Part shown: positions 51,803-60,676 of the stretch, in pieces
Position numbering within the stretch: the first letter of the stretch is position 1
Layout of the letters: each line of letters starts with the position of its first letter
Assembly: GCF_017592555.1 (NCBI RefSeq)
Contig: NZ_JAGFNS010000034.1
Span: 45,631-109,630 of the forward strand
Direction of reading: 5' to 3'
Source: Actinoplanes flavus
Lineage (GTDB): Bacteria; Actinomycetota; Actinomycetes; Mycobacteriales; Micromonosporaceae
DNA length: 64,000 nucleotides
The notes under the pieces: generated by a model
What the model was told of the DNA's origin: nothing
Databases searched by the model: none
The model's input: the letters and a program-made list of their open reading frames with translations, nothing else
Made by a program: the position numbers and the translations under genes

Positions 51803-53272
51803 GTGATCGTGGATGCGGTGCTGGAGGGAATGGCGGAGAATCCGGCCGCGCCGGTCGACGAACTGCTGCGACGGTGGCCGGAGGCGACGGTCGCCGGGCT
51901 GTGGCGCCGGGCGACGCTGCCGATGCCGGTACAGGAAGCGATGATGGCGCATCCGCTTCGCGCGTTCCGGTCGGCCCTCGCCGTCCACCCGGACGTCGAC
52001 CCGCGGATCCGGGCGCGTCTCCTCGGCGATGCGGACTGGCGGGTCCGGCTTTCCGCGCTCGGGCGCCGCGGGCAGCGGCCGCTCGCCGGCCCGGACCTGA
52101 TCCGGGTGATGAGCGAGCTGTGCGAACCACCGGCGGACGACCGGAGGCCCACACCGGCGGAGCTCTTCGAGGAACTCCACTGGGCGGATCCGGAGAATAC
52201 CCTCGTCGCGGCCCGGCACCCCGACCCTCGGGTACGCCGGATCGTCGCCCGGGACACCTGGTGGCGCGACGAGATGCGGGTTCTGCTGACCGACCCCGAT
52301 CCGGAGGTCGCGGCCGTAGCGGCGGAGTCGATCATCGAGCACGAGCGCATCATGCAGCCGGCGGACCTGCCCGCTCAGCACTGTCACGCGTTCTGGTACA
52401 CCCTGCACCGGCCGCTGTCCCGGGAACTCGCCGAGCAGGTGCTCACCTCCGGTGACCGGGAGGCGATCGTCTCGATGTCGCCGAACCCGACTCTGCCGCC
52501 GGACCTCGTGGACGTTCTCGTGCGCCATGCGGACCCGGAGATCCGGGTGCACGCCGCGTACCGGGAAGGTTTGACCGACGCCCAGTTCGCGCACCTGGCC
52601 ACCGACCCGGACGCCGCGGTCCGGGTCGCGGCCGGAGGCCGGGCCGACCTTCCCAAGGAGTGGGTCGCACGATTGCTGGCCGACCCCGACGGCGATGTCC
52701 GCGCGGCCGTCGCGACCCATGCCCACCTGAACGCGGCCGAGCGGGCCATGCTCGACGGCGCGCTCACCGACGTGGCGCTGGCGGCGCGGTCGGCGCATCC
52801 GGTGCTGCGCCGCCGGGCGGCGGAACGCACCGACCTGCCACTCGATCTGGTCGCGGCGCTCGCCCACGATGCCGATGACGAGGTACGCCTGAAGCTGGCC
52901 CTGCACCATCCGGATGCCCCGGCCGAGCTGCTGCTGCGCTGCCACCTCGAGAATCCCCGCCAGAGCGCGTTGCCGTCGCGGCCCGGGTTCCCGGTCGACG
53001 GGCTGGCCCGGTTCGCCGGCCACACCGATCCCCTGATGCGGCGGCTCGCCGCCCTGGACCCGCACGCGGACCCGTCGGTCCTGACCGCGCTGACCGAGGA
53101 CCCCGACGCCGGGGTGCGCCAGGCGATGGCGCGCTGCCCACGGCTGCCCGCCGACCGGATCACCAGCCTGCTCGACCACCCGGAGCTGGCCCGGCACGCG
53201 GCCGCCAATCCCGCGATCGACATCCCGGCCGTGTTGGCCAAGCTGCCGCCACCCGGGCCGCCGGGGCCGTGA
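51803..53272 (+). CDS. Leucine-rich-repeat-variant (LRV) / HEAT-like repeat protein
   Basis: The 489-residue soluble protein is built of about 18 helical repeats of 22-26 residues such as LPPDLVDVLVRHADPEIRVHA, FAHLATDPDAAVRVAAGG and EWVARLLADPDGDVRAAVAT, the LRV/HEAT pattern with conserved D-x-x-V-R. A DUF-like N-terminal segment EGMAENPAAPVDELLRRWPE precedes them. It is probably a protein-binding scaffold; no partner is visible. GTG start at 51803. Confidence 0.75.
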   Translation: MIVDAVLEGMAENPAAPVDELLRRWPEATVAGLWRRATLPMPVQEAMMAHPLRAFRSALAVHPDVDPRIRARLLGDADWRVRLSALGRRGQRPLAGPDLIRVMSELCEPPADDRRPTPAELFEELHWADPENTLVAARHPDPRVRRIVARDTWWRDEMRVLLTDPDPEVAAVAAESIIEHERIMQPADLPAQHCHAFWYTLHRPLSRELAEQVLTSGDREAIVSMSPNPTLPPDLVDVLVRHADPEIRVHAAYREGLTDAQFAHLATDPDAAVRVAAGGRADLPKEWVARLLADPDGDVRAAVATHAHLNAAERAMLDGALTDVALAARSAHPVLRRRAAERTDLPLDLVAALAHDADDEVRLKLALHHPDAPAELLLRCHLENPRQSALPSRPGFPVDGLARFAGHTDPLMRRLAALDPHADPSVLTALTEDPDAGVRQAMARCPRLPADRITSLLDHPELARHAAANPAIDIPAVLAKLPPPGPPGP

Positions 53273-53405
53273 CCGGCGTCCCCCGGATGCCGTTCCGCCG
53301 GCAGGTCACCTGGCTCGCGTCCGCCGGGCGAGTGGAGGTTCGCCAAACATAGCCGGGATCTGCCGGCTGCCCTCGCGAGGCGAACCGCCGGGAACCGGCG
53401 AAGGC

Positions 53406-53774
53406 TCACGAGCGGGACGAGCTCCGTTGCCGGGCCGCCTCGATCTGTGGCGCGTGCTCGACGGCCCACTCGCCGATCGCCACGATCAGCGGCAGGAGCG
53501 AACGACCGAGATCGGTCAGCGCATATTCCACCCGGTCACCGGCCCGCCGCCGGCTGATCAGTCCGTCACCCTCCAGAGCCCGCAGCGTACGGGTGAGAAT
53601 GCGCCTGCTCAGCCCCTCGACCGTACGATCGAGCTGGTTGAAACTGTGCGGGCCGTGCTGAAGCACCGCCAGCAGCAGCACACTCCACTTCTCGCCGACC
53701 CGCCGCAGGATGTCGGTCGCCACACACAGCTCACGGTCGGCCGAGGTCACGGGCAGGGGCAGGACCGGTGACAT
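53406..53774 (-). CDS. HxlR-family regulator
   Basis: The 122-residue protein has the HxlR winged helix: VGEKWSVLLLAVLQHGPHSFNQLDR, then LSRRILTRTLRALEGDGLISRR and a wing VEYALTDLGRSLLPLI. HxlR proteins bind DNA as dimers and respond to redox or small molecules. Here a cysteine (ELCVATDIL) lies in the N-terminal arm, as in redox-sensing members. It is divergent from the SDR gene at 53823 and probably controls it. Confidence 0.88.
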   Translation of the reverse strand: MSPVLPLPVTSADRELCVATDILRRVGEKWSVLLLAVLQHGPHSFNQLDRTVEGLSRRILTRTLRALEGDGLISRRRAGDRVEYALTDLGRSLLPLIVAIGEWAVEHAPQIEAARQRSSSRS

Positions 53775-53822
53775 GAATGTGCCTTCTTTCCGGCGGGATC
53801 CGGGCGGCCGACGATGCCAAGT

Positions 53823-54554
53823 ATGCGCACAGCGGTCATCGCGGGCGGGACCCGCGGCATCGGAAAGGCCCTCGCCGACCGGCTCGCCACCGGCTGGAAC
53901 GTGATCGGCCTCGGTAGCGCCGACGCCGACCTCACCTCGGTCAAGGAGACCCGCGACCTGATCGGCAGGCTGCCGTCACGCATCGACGCCCTGGTGCTGT
54001 CGGCCGGGCGGTTCTCGCCGCGCCGGATCGTCACCGCCGACGGTTTCGAGCAGTCGTTCGCGATCAACGTGCTGGCCCGCTACCTGCTCGCCGACGGGCT
54101 CCGGCCGGCCCTGGAACGGGCGGAGCGACCGGTCGTCCTCAATCTGTGCGGTGTCGGCGGCATTCCCGGCGGCCGCCTCCACTGGGACGATCCGCACCTC
54201 ACCGACGGCTACCGGATGTTCCGGGCGATCCGCCAGGGCGCACGGGCCAACGACCTGCTCGGCGCCGGCTTCGCCGGGCACTACCCGGGCACCCCCATCC
54301 GGTACGTCCTCTACAACCCGCTGTTCGTCGACAGCGGCCTGCACCGGCACCTGGACCAGCCGGCGCGCGCCCTGCTCGGGGTGACCGCGGCGCTGTTCGC
54401 GCAGAAGGCGACCGCGGCCGCCGTACCCCTGGAAAGGCTGCTGGACCGGCCGCCCACCGCGGCCCTGACCGCGTTGCGCAGGAACGTCCCGATCCCGCTG
54501 CCGGCAGCCGCGGACGCGGCCCGTCTCTACGCCCTGCTCGCGGACATGATCTAG
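53823..54554 (+). CDS. Short-chain dehydrogenase-like protein, possible atypical active site
   Basis: The 243-residue protein has the SDR cofactor motif TAVIAGGTRGIGKALADRL, LVLSAGRFSP (NAG-like) and FEQSFAINVLARYLL, but the catalytic serine region reads NLCGVGGIPGG and no YxxxK motif is clear in the following RAIRQGARANDLL segment. It may act without classical catalysis or on an unusual substrate. An ATG at 53814 is also possible. The 3' end overlaps thymidine kinase by 4 bases. Confidence 0.75.
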   Translation: MRTAVIAGGTRGIGKALADRLATGWNVIGLGSADADLTSVKETRDLIGRLPSRIDALVLSAGRFSPRRIVTADGFEQSFAINVLARYLLADGLRPALERAERPVVLNLCGVGGIPGGRLHWDDPHLTDGYRMFRAIRQGARANDLLGAGFAGHYPGTPIRYVLYNPLFVDSGLHRHLDQPARALLGVTAALFAQKATAAAVPLERLLDRPPTAALTALRRNVPIPLPAAADAARLYALLADMI

Positions 54555-55102
54555 GGGAGGACGACGCAGCGGCGGCAGCGCGCCTCGTAGGTGTAGGTCC
54601 CGTCGTCCGGCAGCGCCGTCGACGGGGCCAGCTCGCGGATCATCGGCTTGCCGTGCTCCAGCACCTGCGTGTGCGTGGCGTCCAGGGACCGGCACACGTC
54701 ACAGACCGCGCGCCGGTAGATCACCTCGGCCGGCGCCAGCTCGAACAGCGCCCGCACCGGTGCGAACAGTTGACCGCGGTGATCCAGGTCGATCCCGGCC
54801 ACGACCACCTTGACCCCGTTGCGGACAGCGGCCCCGAGCACATTGATGTCGTCAACAGTGAACATGTGGATCTCGTCAACACCGATCACCTCGACACCAC
54901 CGTCAGCGGCACCGGCCAACGTGTGCACCTTGACCGTCTGCAGGCTGCCACCGGAACGTGACGTCACCGCCGTGTCCCGGCCATGACGTGCGGACTGGTA
55001 GACGCGGTGCGGGATGTCGGCATATTGCAGCGGAGACAGCAGGCTGATCATCTCCAGCGACTTGCCGCCCTTCATCGGGCCGAGGATCACGGTCAGGTCC
55101 AT
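54551..55102 (-). CDS. tdk: Thymidine kinase (TK1 type)
   Basis: The 183-residue protein has the P-loop VILGPMKGGKSLEMI, the Walker B-like VIGVDEIHMF, the GIDLDHRGQLFAPV loop and zinc-binding cysteine pairs (CDVC and CRRC), all features of TK1-type thymidine kinase. It phosphorylates thymidine for salvage. The frame extends upstream to 55144, but the ATG at 55102 starts the family's first strand. It converges on the SDR gene. Confidence 0.92.
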   Translation of the reverse strand: MDLTVILGPMKGGKSLEMISLLSPLQYADIPHRVYQSARHGRDTAVTSRSGGSLQTVKVHTLAGAADGGVEVIGVDEIHMFTVDDINVLGAAVRNGVKVVVAGIDLDHRGQLFAPVRALFELAPAEVIYRRAVCDVCRSLDATHTQVLEHGKPMIRELAPSTALPDDGTYTYEARCRRCVVLP

Positions 55103-55163
55103 GCCTAGACCGTCCCATGATCCTCGCCGTCGAAGGACAAGCACCGGCCCCGGACGGCGGCCG

Positions 55164-55856
55164 TCAGACCTGGGCTAGGATCCGCGCCAGCTCAGCCGGG
55201 CGGGTCAGCATCGGCCAGTGCCCGGAGTCGATGTCCACCAGCTCGACGTGCTTGGCACGGGCCACCTCGGGGGCGTCGCCGCTGTCGATCCAGCCGCGCG
55301 CCTGCTCCCGGGAGAACTCGGGACAGACCACCACGATCGGGACGTCGAACCGGCGGTCGTCACTCAACCGCACCGTCGCACCGGTGACGCCTTCGGGCAC
55401 CGGGATCGCCGCCGCGGCGAAGGCGGCCCGCGTCTGCTCGTCGATGTCGGCCGAGTCCGGCCCCTCGAACGCCTCCCATCCGGGGAACCGCACCGCACCG
55501 TCGGTCGGCGGGATGAACGGGAAGTACTGCTGACCGTCCGCCCACGGGAAGCCGCCGATCAGCACCACCTTCGCCACCTTCTCCGGCCGGGCGTCGGCTG
55601 TCATCCACGCCAGCGAGCACGACCCCGAGTGGCCCACCACCACGACCGGGCCCGGCTCCGCGTCGACGGCCGCCAGCACCGCCGCCAGCTGGTCGTCCAA
55701 CGTCGCCGAGGTGTTCCCGTCACCCTGCCCGGGCAGCGTCACCGCCACCGCGTCCCGCCGAGCCGCATCGGCGCGGCCCAGATGCGCGACGACGCCGTCC
55801 CACGCCGACGCGTCGAGCCACAATCCACCGAGGAGAAGAATCCGATTCGTTGTCAC
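55164..55856 (-). CDS. Alpha/beta hydrolase
   Basis: The 230-residue protein has an alpha/beta-hydrolase layout: ILLLGGLWLDASAWDGVVAHL, the nucleophile elbow VVVVGHSGSCSLAW with serine, a late acid (VVCPEFSREQAR region) and a terminal histidine in DIDSGHWPMLTRPAELA. It is probably a small esterase or lactonase with unknown substrate. It starts at a GTG and lies in line with the macro-domain gene. Confidence 0.8.
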   Translation of the reverse strand: MTTNRILLLGGLWLDASAWDGVVAHLGRADAARRDAVAVTLPGQGDGNTSATLDDQLAAVLAAVDAEPGPVVVVGHSGSCSLAWMTADARPEKVAKVVLIGGFPWADGQQYFPFIPPTDGAVRFPGWEAFEGPDSADIDEQTRAAFAAAAIPVPEGVTGATVRLSDDRRFDVPIVVVCPEFSREQARGWIDSGDAPEVARAKHVELVDIDSGHWPMLTRPAELARILAQV

Positions 55857-55900
55857 CCGGTCAGCCTAGGATGGATTCCGGACGATCCACGTCCTGTTCC

Positions 55901-56377
55901 TCAGTCGAAGTCGTAGACCGTCGTCGGAATGTCGCGCGCACACAACGACGCGACGACCATCGGCTCGATCCGCTCCCACTTCCCACCGGACAGCCCGCAC
56001 CCGATCCGCGGCATGTGCACCGACGCGCCCCGCTCCAGCGCATGCGCGGCCACGGTCTCCAGGCACTTCCCGATCGCCTCGTACCGCACCGGCGGCCCAC
56101 CGCTGCCCGGCTTCAGACCATGCTGGCCGACCATGTTCGCCACCCACAGATCCGGCCGCACCTGCACCAGCTGCGTCGCCCCGAGCCCGAAGTCGTTGCC
56201 GGCCCGCTCCCGGTGCCAGCGCCGGAAAGCGCGTTCCGGCTCCGGCCACCGCTTCGACAACGCCAGCACGAACCCCTTGCCCCACCCGCCGAGATCATTG
56301 CTCACATGCGCGATGATCTTCGGACCCTTCGCCTGCGGGCTGGTGGCATCACCCTTGACGATCCGCAATTCCAACAT
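55901..56377 (-). CDS. Macro-domain protein
   Basis: The 158-residue protein is a single macro domain: IVKGDATSPQAKGPKIIAHVSNDLGGWGKGFVLALSKRWPEP, then a GATQLVQVRPDLWVANMVGQ segment and VHMPRIGCGLSGGKWERIEPMV. It resembles Appr-1''-phosphate or ADP-ribose-binding forms that remove ADP-ribose from proteins or nucleic acid. The start at 56377 lies inside the end of the upstream CPBP gene (29-base overlap), so the two are translationally linked. No ADP-ribosyltransferase gene is nearby. Confidence 0.85.
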   Translation of the reverse strand: MLELRIVKGDATSPQAKGPKIIAHVSNDLGGWGKGFVLALSKRWPEPERAFRRWHRERAGNDFGLGATQLVQVRPDLWVANMVGQHGLKPGSGGPPVRYEAIGKCLETVAAHALERGASVHMPRIGCGLSGGKWERIEPMVVASLCARDIPTTVYDFD

Positions 56378-57212
56378 CAACAGATCTTCGCGTACGGGTG
56401 GCGAGCACCGCGATCGGAATAAACATGATCAGCAATCCCTGCCAGCCGCTGAGCCCCGTCAGCCAGCCGTCGATCGACGGTTCCGCCGCCTGATCGGCCA
56501 CCACCACCTGCACGAAGTTGAACACGATGGTGTTGTTGACGGCGTGCCCCACCACGGCCGGCCACACCGAATCGGACACCAGCCGCAGCCAGCCGAGCAA
56601 CACCCCGAAGAACACGCAGAACACGGTGAACGGCGCCAGGTCCCACAGGGTCTCGCCACCGACGAAGAACGGCAGATGCCACACCCCGCAGATCACCCCG
56701 ATCGTGATCAGGGCCGGCCACGTGCCGATCCGCTCCCGCAGCCGGGGCAGCAGATAGCCACGCCAGCCCCACTCCTCGCCGAACGCCAGCGGCAGGATCA
56801 GCAGGAACTGGAGCACCTGCACGACCAGCGCCCGCCCGATCAGATCCCACGGAACGCCGGTCCGCCCGGCCGTCTCCGGGGCGTAGACATGCCGCAGCGC
56901 CGAGAACCCGTCCAGATCGGCCGGATAGATCCCGGTCACCGCGTTCAGTGCCACGGCGGCCGCCGACATGGCCAGGAACAGCACGAACGTCACCGCACAC
57001 CAGCCGGGCCGCAGCCGTCGCAGACCGGTCACCCCGGCCGGGTCCGGCGGGCGCCACACATACCGGACGGCCACCCAGGTGGCGATCCCCACCGACACCA
57101 TCACGGCCCAGTACATGATCCGCACACCGGCCGCCTGCTCGACGCCCCACAGCACCCACGGCAGCCCGAACGCGATCACGAGAAAGACCCGCACGTCAGC
57201 TGTCACAGTCAA
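56349..57212 (-). CDS. CPBP-family intramembrane metalloprotease
   Basis: The 287-residue membrane protein has about eight hydrophobic helices and the three CPBP motifs: FGEEWGWRGYLLPRL (EExxxR), CGVWHLPFFVGG (H) and VVGHAVNNT (HxxxN). These enzymes process membrane peptides or prenyl-type substrates, and some confer bacteriocin immunity. The start is uncertain, TTG 57212 or GTG 57206. It precedes the macro-domain gene and ends within it. Confidence 0.85.
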   Translation of the reverse strand: MTVTADVRVFLVIAFGLPWVLWGVEQAAGVRIMYWAVMVSVGIATWVAVRYVWRPPDPAGVTGLRRLRPGWCAVTFVLFLAMSAAAVALNAVTGIYPADLDGFSALRHVYAPETAGRTGVPWDLIGRALVVQVLQFLLILPLAFGEEWGWRGYLLPRLRERIGTWPALITIGVICGVWHLPFFVGGETLWDLAPFTVFCVFFGVLLGWLRLVSDSVWPAVVGHAVNNTIVFNFVQVVVADQAAEPSIDGWLTGLSGWQGLLIMFIPIAVLATRTRRSVDVGIADRQG

Positions 57213-57235
57213 CCCGCCCGTCTCGTCCCGTCGAC

Positions 57236-57583
57236 ATGTCCACTGTCTACATCGTTCTCACCGCCCTCGCCGCCCTGTTCAACGGCAGCGCCGCCACGTT
57301 CTACCTGATCGGCCACGAGTACCCGAAGGCACAGGCCGACATGAAGCGGATCCCACGCAAGTACGTGCCGGTGCTCGGTTCCCTGCTCGCGGCGGGAACG
57401 GCCGGGCTGCTCACCGGCTTCGCCGTACCGGTGATCGGTCTTCTCGCGGCCGTCGGCCTGGTGCTCTATTTCAGCGGAGCGCTGATCGCCCATCTCCGTG
57501 TCGGATCCCGCAACCTGATCGGCTGGGCCGTCTTCTTCGTCACCAACCTTTCGACCCTGGTTGTTACCGTGCTCCACCTATGA
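57236..57583 (+). CDS. Small membrane protein (DoxX-like)
   Basis: The 115-residue protein has four hydrophobic segments and resembles DoxX-like proteins (IVLTALAALFNGSAATFYLIG, KYVPVLGSLLAAGTAGLLTGF). Function is unknown. The stop overlaps the start of the phosphatase gene by 4 bases (ATGA), indicating co-translation. It is divergent from the CPBP protease. Confidence 0.7.
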   Translation: MSTVYIVLTALAALFNGSAATFYLIGHEYPKAQADMKRIPRKYVPVLGSLLAAGTAGLLTGFAVPVIGLLAAVGLVLYFSGALIAHLRVGSRNLIGWAVFFVTNLSTLVVTVLHL

Positions 57584-58113
57584 CGATCACCGACCTCTAT
57601 CTGGTCCGGCACGGTCTCGCCGACGGCGACGGCGACCTGTCCCCGCTCGGCCGTGAGCAGGCCGACCGTGCCGGACGGCGCCTCAGCGCCGTCACCTTCG
57701 ACGCGATCCACCACAGCGCGCTGCCCCGGGCCGCCGCCACGGCGGAGATCATCGGCGGGCACGTTCCCGCACCCCGGCACGTCTGCGACCACATGCGGGA
57801 CCGGACCCCGTACCCCTCGGACCGGGCGGGCTACCCGGAACGCTGGCACGCCTGGCTCGACGGGGTGCCCGCCGGAGAGCGCGATCCGGACGCGGTGCGG
57901 CTGCGGGCCGCCGTCGCGCGGCTCGGCGTCGTCGGCAGCACCGATCGGCGAGAACTACTGATCACGCACAACTTCGTGATCGGCTGGTTCGTCCGGCACG
58001 TGATGGACGCCCCGGAATGGCGATGGCTGAGCCTCTACCAGGAGAACTGCGCCATCACCGTGCTGCGCTGGTCCAGTGACCGGCCACCCGCCATGATCAG
58101 CTTCAACTCGTGA
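57580..58113 (+). CDS. Histidine phosphatase-family protein
   Basis: The 177-residue protein has the RHG motif of the family (YLVRHGLADGDGDLSPLGREQAD), the second-shell SALPRAAATAEII and the late catalytic histidine in LLITHNFVIGWFV. It would be a phosphatase of small metabolites or phosphoproteins; no specific substrate can be assigned. It is coupled to the small membrane protein upstream. Confidence 0.85.
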   Translation: MTITDLYLVRHGLADGDGDLSPLGREQADRAGRRLSAVTFDAIHHSALPRAAATAEIIGGHVPAPRHVCDHMRDRTPYPSDRAGYPERWHAWLDGVPAGERDPDAVRLRAAVARLGVVGSTDRRELLITHNFVIGWFVRHVMDAPEWRWLSLYQENCAITVLRWSSDRPPAMISFNS

Positions 58114-58162
58114 CTGGCCACCGGGTTATAGCATCGGCGGCAGTCGAATCGCGGAGGCGACC

Positions 58163-58609
58163 ATGCGCAGACTCCCGCCACGATGGTTCATCCGAACAGC
58201 CTGGGCCGTGCACCGCGCCCTCTATCGGTTCGGTGGGGCACGGTTCAGCCTCAGCCAGCCCAAAGCCCAGAGCTACGGCCTCTTCCGGCTGACGACCATC
58301 GGCCGCCGCAGCGGAGAGCCGCGGTCGGTCATCCTCGGCTATTTCGAGGACGGCCCCAACCTCGTCACCCTGGCCATGAACGGATGGGGTGCGCCCGAGC
58401 CCGCCTGGTGGCTCAACCTCCAGGCGCACCCGGACGCTGAGGTCGAACTGTCCGACGGCCCCCGCCCGGTCCGCGGACGGGCCGCCGTCGGTGAGGAACG
58501 TGACCGGCTCTGGGATCGCTGGCGTGAAATCGACGACAGCCTCGACGAGCACGCGGCCCGGCGTCCCACCCCGACCGCGGTGGTCGTCCTGGAACGCCGG
58601 ACCGCCTGA
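58163..58609 (+). CDS. Deazaflavin-dependent nitroreductase-family protein
   Basis: The 148-residue protein shows the family core: FRLTTIGRRSGEPRSVILGYFEDG, then NGWGAPEPAWWLNLQAHPDAEVEL. It is a second member in this window after the one at 35587, with low similarity apart from the shared motif. It probably binds F420. The gene is followed at once by a transposase remnant. Confidence 0.8.
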   Translation: MRRLPPRWFIRTAWAVHRALYRFGGARFSLSQPKAQSYGLFRLTTIGRRSGEPRSVILGYFEDGPNLVTLAMNGWGAPEPAWWLNLQAHPDAEVELSDGPRPVRGRAAVGEERDRLWDRWREIDDSLDEHAARRPTPTAVVVLERRTA

Positions 58610-58614
58610 GCATT

Positions 58615-59121
58615 GGCCCGCGTCGGTCAGCCGGTCGACGACCTGACGGATCTGCGTGCAGGCGATCGTCGTGACGTCCGCGGCTGGTGGCAGGCGGACG
58701 GCGTCCAGCAGCGCCGTCCAGGAGGTCCGGCCGGTCTCCAGGGCGGCGACGATCGAGTACGGCCAGCCGGGGATCATCCGGTGTTCGTCCTTGCCGCGGC
58801 CGTAGGTGTGGCGGAACGAGCGATGCGGACTGCAGTTCCTGTCCGGGCGCAGCCACGGCGAGACATCCACTGCGAGGACCAAGCGGCCGTCCGCTGCCCG
58901 CGGCAAGGGCAAGCCGGCCAGCTGCCGGCGCAGCGACTCGACGTCGATACGGCCGTGGCCCCGCCGATGCTCCGGCGTTAGCGACAACCCGACCAGGGTC
59001 TTGACCGGCCCAACAGGGCTTCGGACAGCTCGAACAATGTGTCCGCCCGCGCGGTCAGCCACCGGTAGAACCGCTCTCGGAAGCCTGCCAGCACATCGAT
59101 CGCGTCGACTCGGTCGGTCAT
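58615..59121 (-). pseudogene. Remnant of a transposase, frameshifted and truncated
   Basis: Minus-strand coding begins at an ATG at 59121 with AIDVLAGFRERFYRWLTARADTLFELSEALLG, shifts frame near 59010, and continues with PVKTLVGLSLTPEHRRGHG, RIDVESLRRQLAGLPLPRAA, GRLVLAVDVSPWLRPDRN and SYGRGKDE-like segments, ending VVDRLTDAGQ near 58617. This is the N-terminal part of the actinobacterial NF041680-type transposase. About 10 residues are missing after RRGHG, and the C-terminal half is gone. With flanks it fills the gap between 58609 and 59258; nothing else is seen there. Confidence 0.75.
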
Positions 59122-59257
59122 GATCACCACAGCGATCATCGATGGCCGTCGGATGCGGATGCGCGAGCCGCAGTTGGCACGCGATAGTGGGCATTGCCGC
59201 TGATGCAGATCAGCCGTCCTCGGTTCTCCGCGGATATGCGCCTTACCAACGCCTACC

Positions 59258-60496
59258 ATGCGACATGATCTTGAGGTGTCCATATTCTCCGACTACAACT
59301 GGTTCGAGAGCACCTTCCACGGGCTGATGGAAGAGTCATGCCTCACCTTCGTCCGCGGCCTCCGCATCCAGGAGGTCATTCGCAGGCTCGGCGGCTCCGA
59401 GATCGCCGGGATGACAGGCCTACGGCAGATGGACCGATACCGCGACGCCGTGACCAATGCCGGCCAAGAGTTCGCCGCCGTGGCGGACGTCGACGGCGGT
59501 GTCCTCGTTCTCGAGCAATACGGCCTGCTCGGTACCTACGAGACCGTCTTCACCCCACTGTCTCGCGGCACCAGCCTCGCCGTCGTCTATAGCAGCGAGA
59601 ACAACGACGCCCGCTTCATGTGGATTGCTGACGGCGATTGCCGTGTCGACTTCGACCCGTTCCACGCCGCTTGGCGCGAAGGCAGCCAGCCGGACGCCCT
59701 TCTGGCCGAGATGCAGCGGCTGGGCTTCAACTTCGGCACGGACGAAGCCGACGATCCCGGATGGGTCGACGATCCCGGATGGGTGTACGACGACAACGCG
59801 ACCAAACGTGCCCTCGCCCTGGCCGAACATGTCACCGGCATCCGCCTGACCAAAGCGGCATTGAACACCGCGCCCTTCGTCGCCGTGGCCATGCCGCCGC
59901 AGGGCGTCGACCCGGCGAAGCTCGCTCCGGTGGTCGTGCCACCGGTCGAGGATTACGAGTACGACGAGTACGAGTACGACAAGTACGAGTACGACCAGGA
60001 AGCCGATCTGGCAGCAGCGTGGGCCGGTATCGATGTACCGGACGAACGAATCCGTTCCAGCGGCTACAACGGTGCCCTTCTCGCCCGGCGCGACATGAAC
60101 CTGCTCCTGGCGCTCGCCAGTGCCGGCGACGAGGTCTGTCGGCAGGTGTGGTTGTGGGCTCAGGAGTGGGCGTTCACGAAGGCGGAGCTGATCGACAAGC
60201 CGTTCTTCACGCCGATCCTCGAAGCGATACGGCGCGGTGAGGCAGCAGACGACCTGACCCGCCACCACGCCAAGCAGCGGCTCGATCGACTGCCGGTGTC
60301 ACCGGAGGACCTCCCGGACGGCAGTTTGGACCGGGGATCTCGCCAGCACCTGGCATGGGAACTGGTCAACAACCCCACGGATCCTGTTCCTCTGGCAGCG
60401 GCCTGTGATGCCCTCTTCAAGGCCGTGGTAGTCAACAACGGACGGGATCAGCAGCTCTTCGCCGACTTGCGCGCGCGGTTCCCTCAACTCGGGTAG
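59258..60496 (+). CDS. DUF6461-family protein with in-frame repeats
   Basis: The 412-residue protein begins with a DUF6461 domain (SCLTFVRGLRIQEVIRRLGGS, then DGGVLVLEQYGLLGTYETVF, RFMWIADGDCRVDFDPFHA and ALALAEHVTGIRLTKAAL, residues 25-210), a repeat-rich acidic linker (about 225-250) and a helical C-terminal part of unknown type (residues 255-412, with LLALASAGDEVCRQVWLWAQEW). The function of DUF6461 is unknown. Codon use is less G/C-rich than in neighbours. A GTG at 59276 is a possible later start. Confidence 0.65.
   Translation: MRHDLEVSIFSDYNWFESTFHGLMEESCLTFVRGLRIQEVIRRLGGSEIAGMTGLRQMDRYRDAVTNAGQEFAAVADVDGGVLVLEQYGLLGTYETVFTPLSRGTSLAVVYSSENNDARFMWIADGDCRVDFDPFHAAWREGSQPDALLAEMQRLGFNFGTDEADDPGWVDDPGWVYDDNATKRALALAEHVTGIRLTKAALNTAPFVAVAMPPQGVDPAKLAPVVVPPVEDYEYDEYEYDKYEYDQEADLAAAWAGIDVPDERIRSSGYNGALLARRDMNLLLALASAGDEVCRQVWLWAQEWAFTKAELIDKPFFTPILEAIRRGEAADDLTRHHAKQRLDRLPVSPEDLPDGSLDRGSRQHLAWELVNNPTDPVPLAAACDALFKAVVVNNGRDQQLFADLRARFPQLG
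59750..59785. repeat. Tandem 18-base duplication within the DUF6461 gene
   Basis: GACGATCCCGGATGGGTC is followed immediately by the same 18 bases ending in G. The repeat adds six residues (DDPGWV) twice, in frame. It suggests recent slippage in this gene. Confidence 0.85.
59954..59998. repeat. Three 15-base repeats within the DUF6461 gene
   Basis: TACGAGTACGACGAG, TACGAGTACGACAAG and TACGAGTACGACCAG follow each other and encode YEYD(E/K/Q) three times, a tyrosine/aspartate-rich linker. The length can change by whole units without breaking the frame. Confidence 0.85.
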
Positions 60497-60676
60497 CCCA
60501 CGCTGGTACGGATGTCGCTGCTGAGACCGACCGTCGCTGGAGGGTTGAACGGCAAGCTCAGCCTCCGGCGCTGCTCCGGCGGCACCCGACCGGCCGGCGT
60601 CGTAGTCCTTCCCGAGCCCCTTGCGGCAGGCTCCGGGTCGCTGGGCGCCGCCATTCGTCGGCCCTATGATCGCCCC

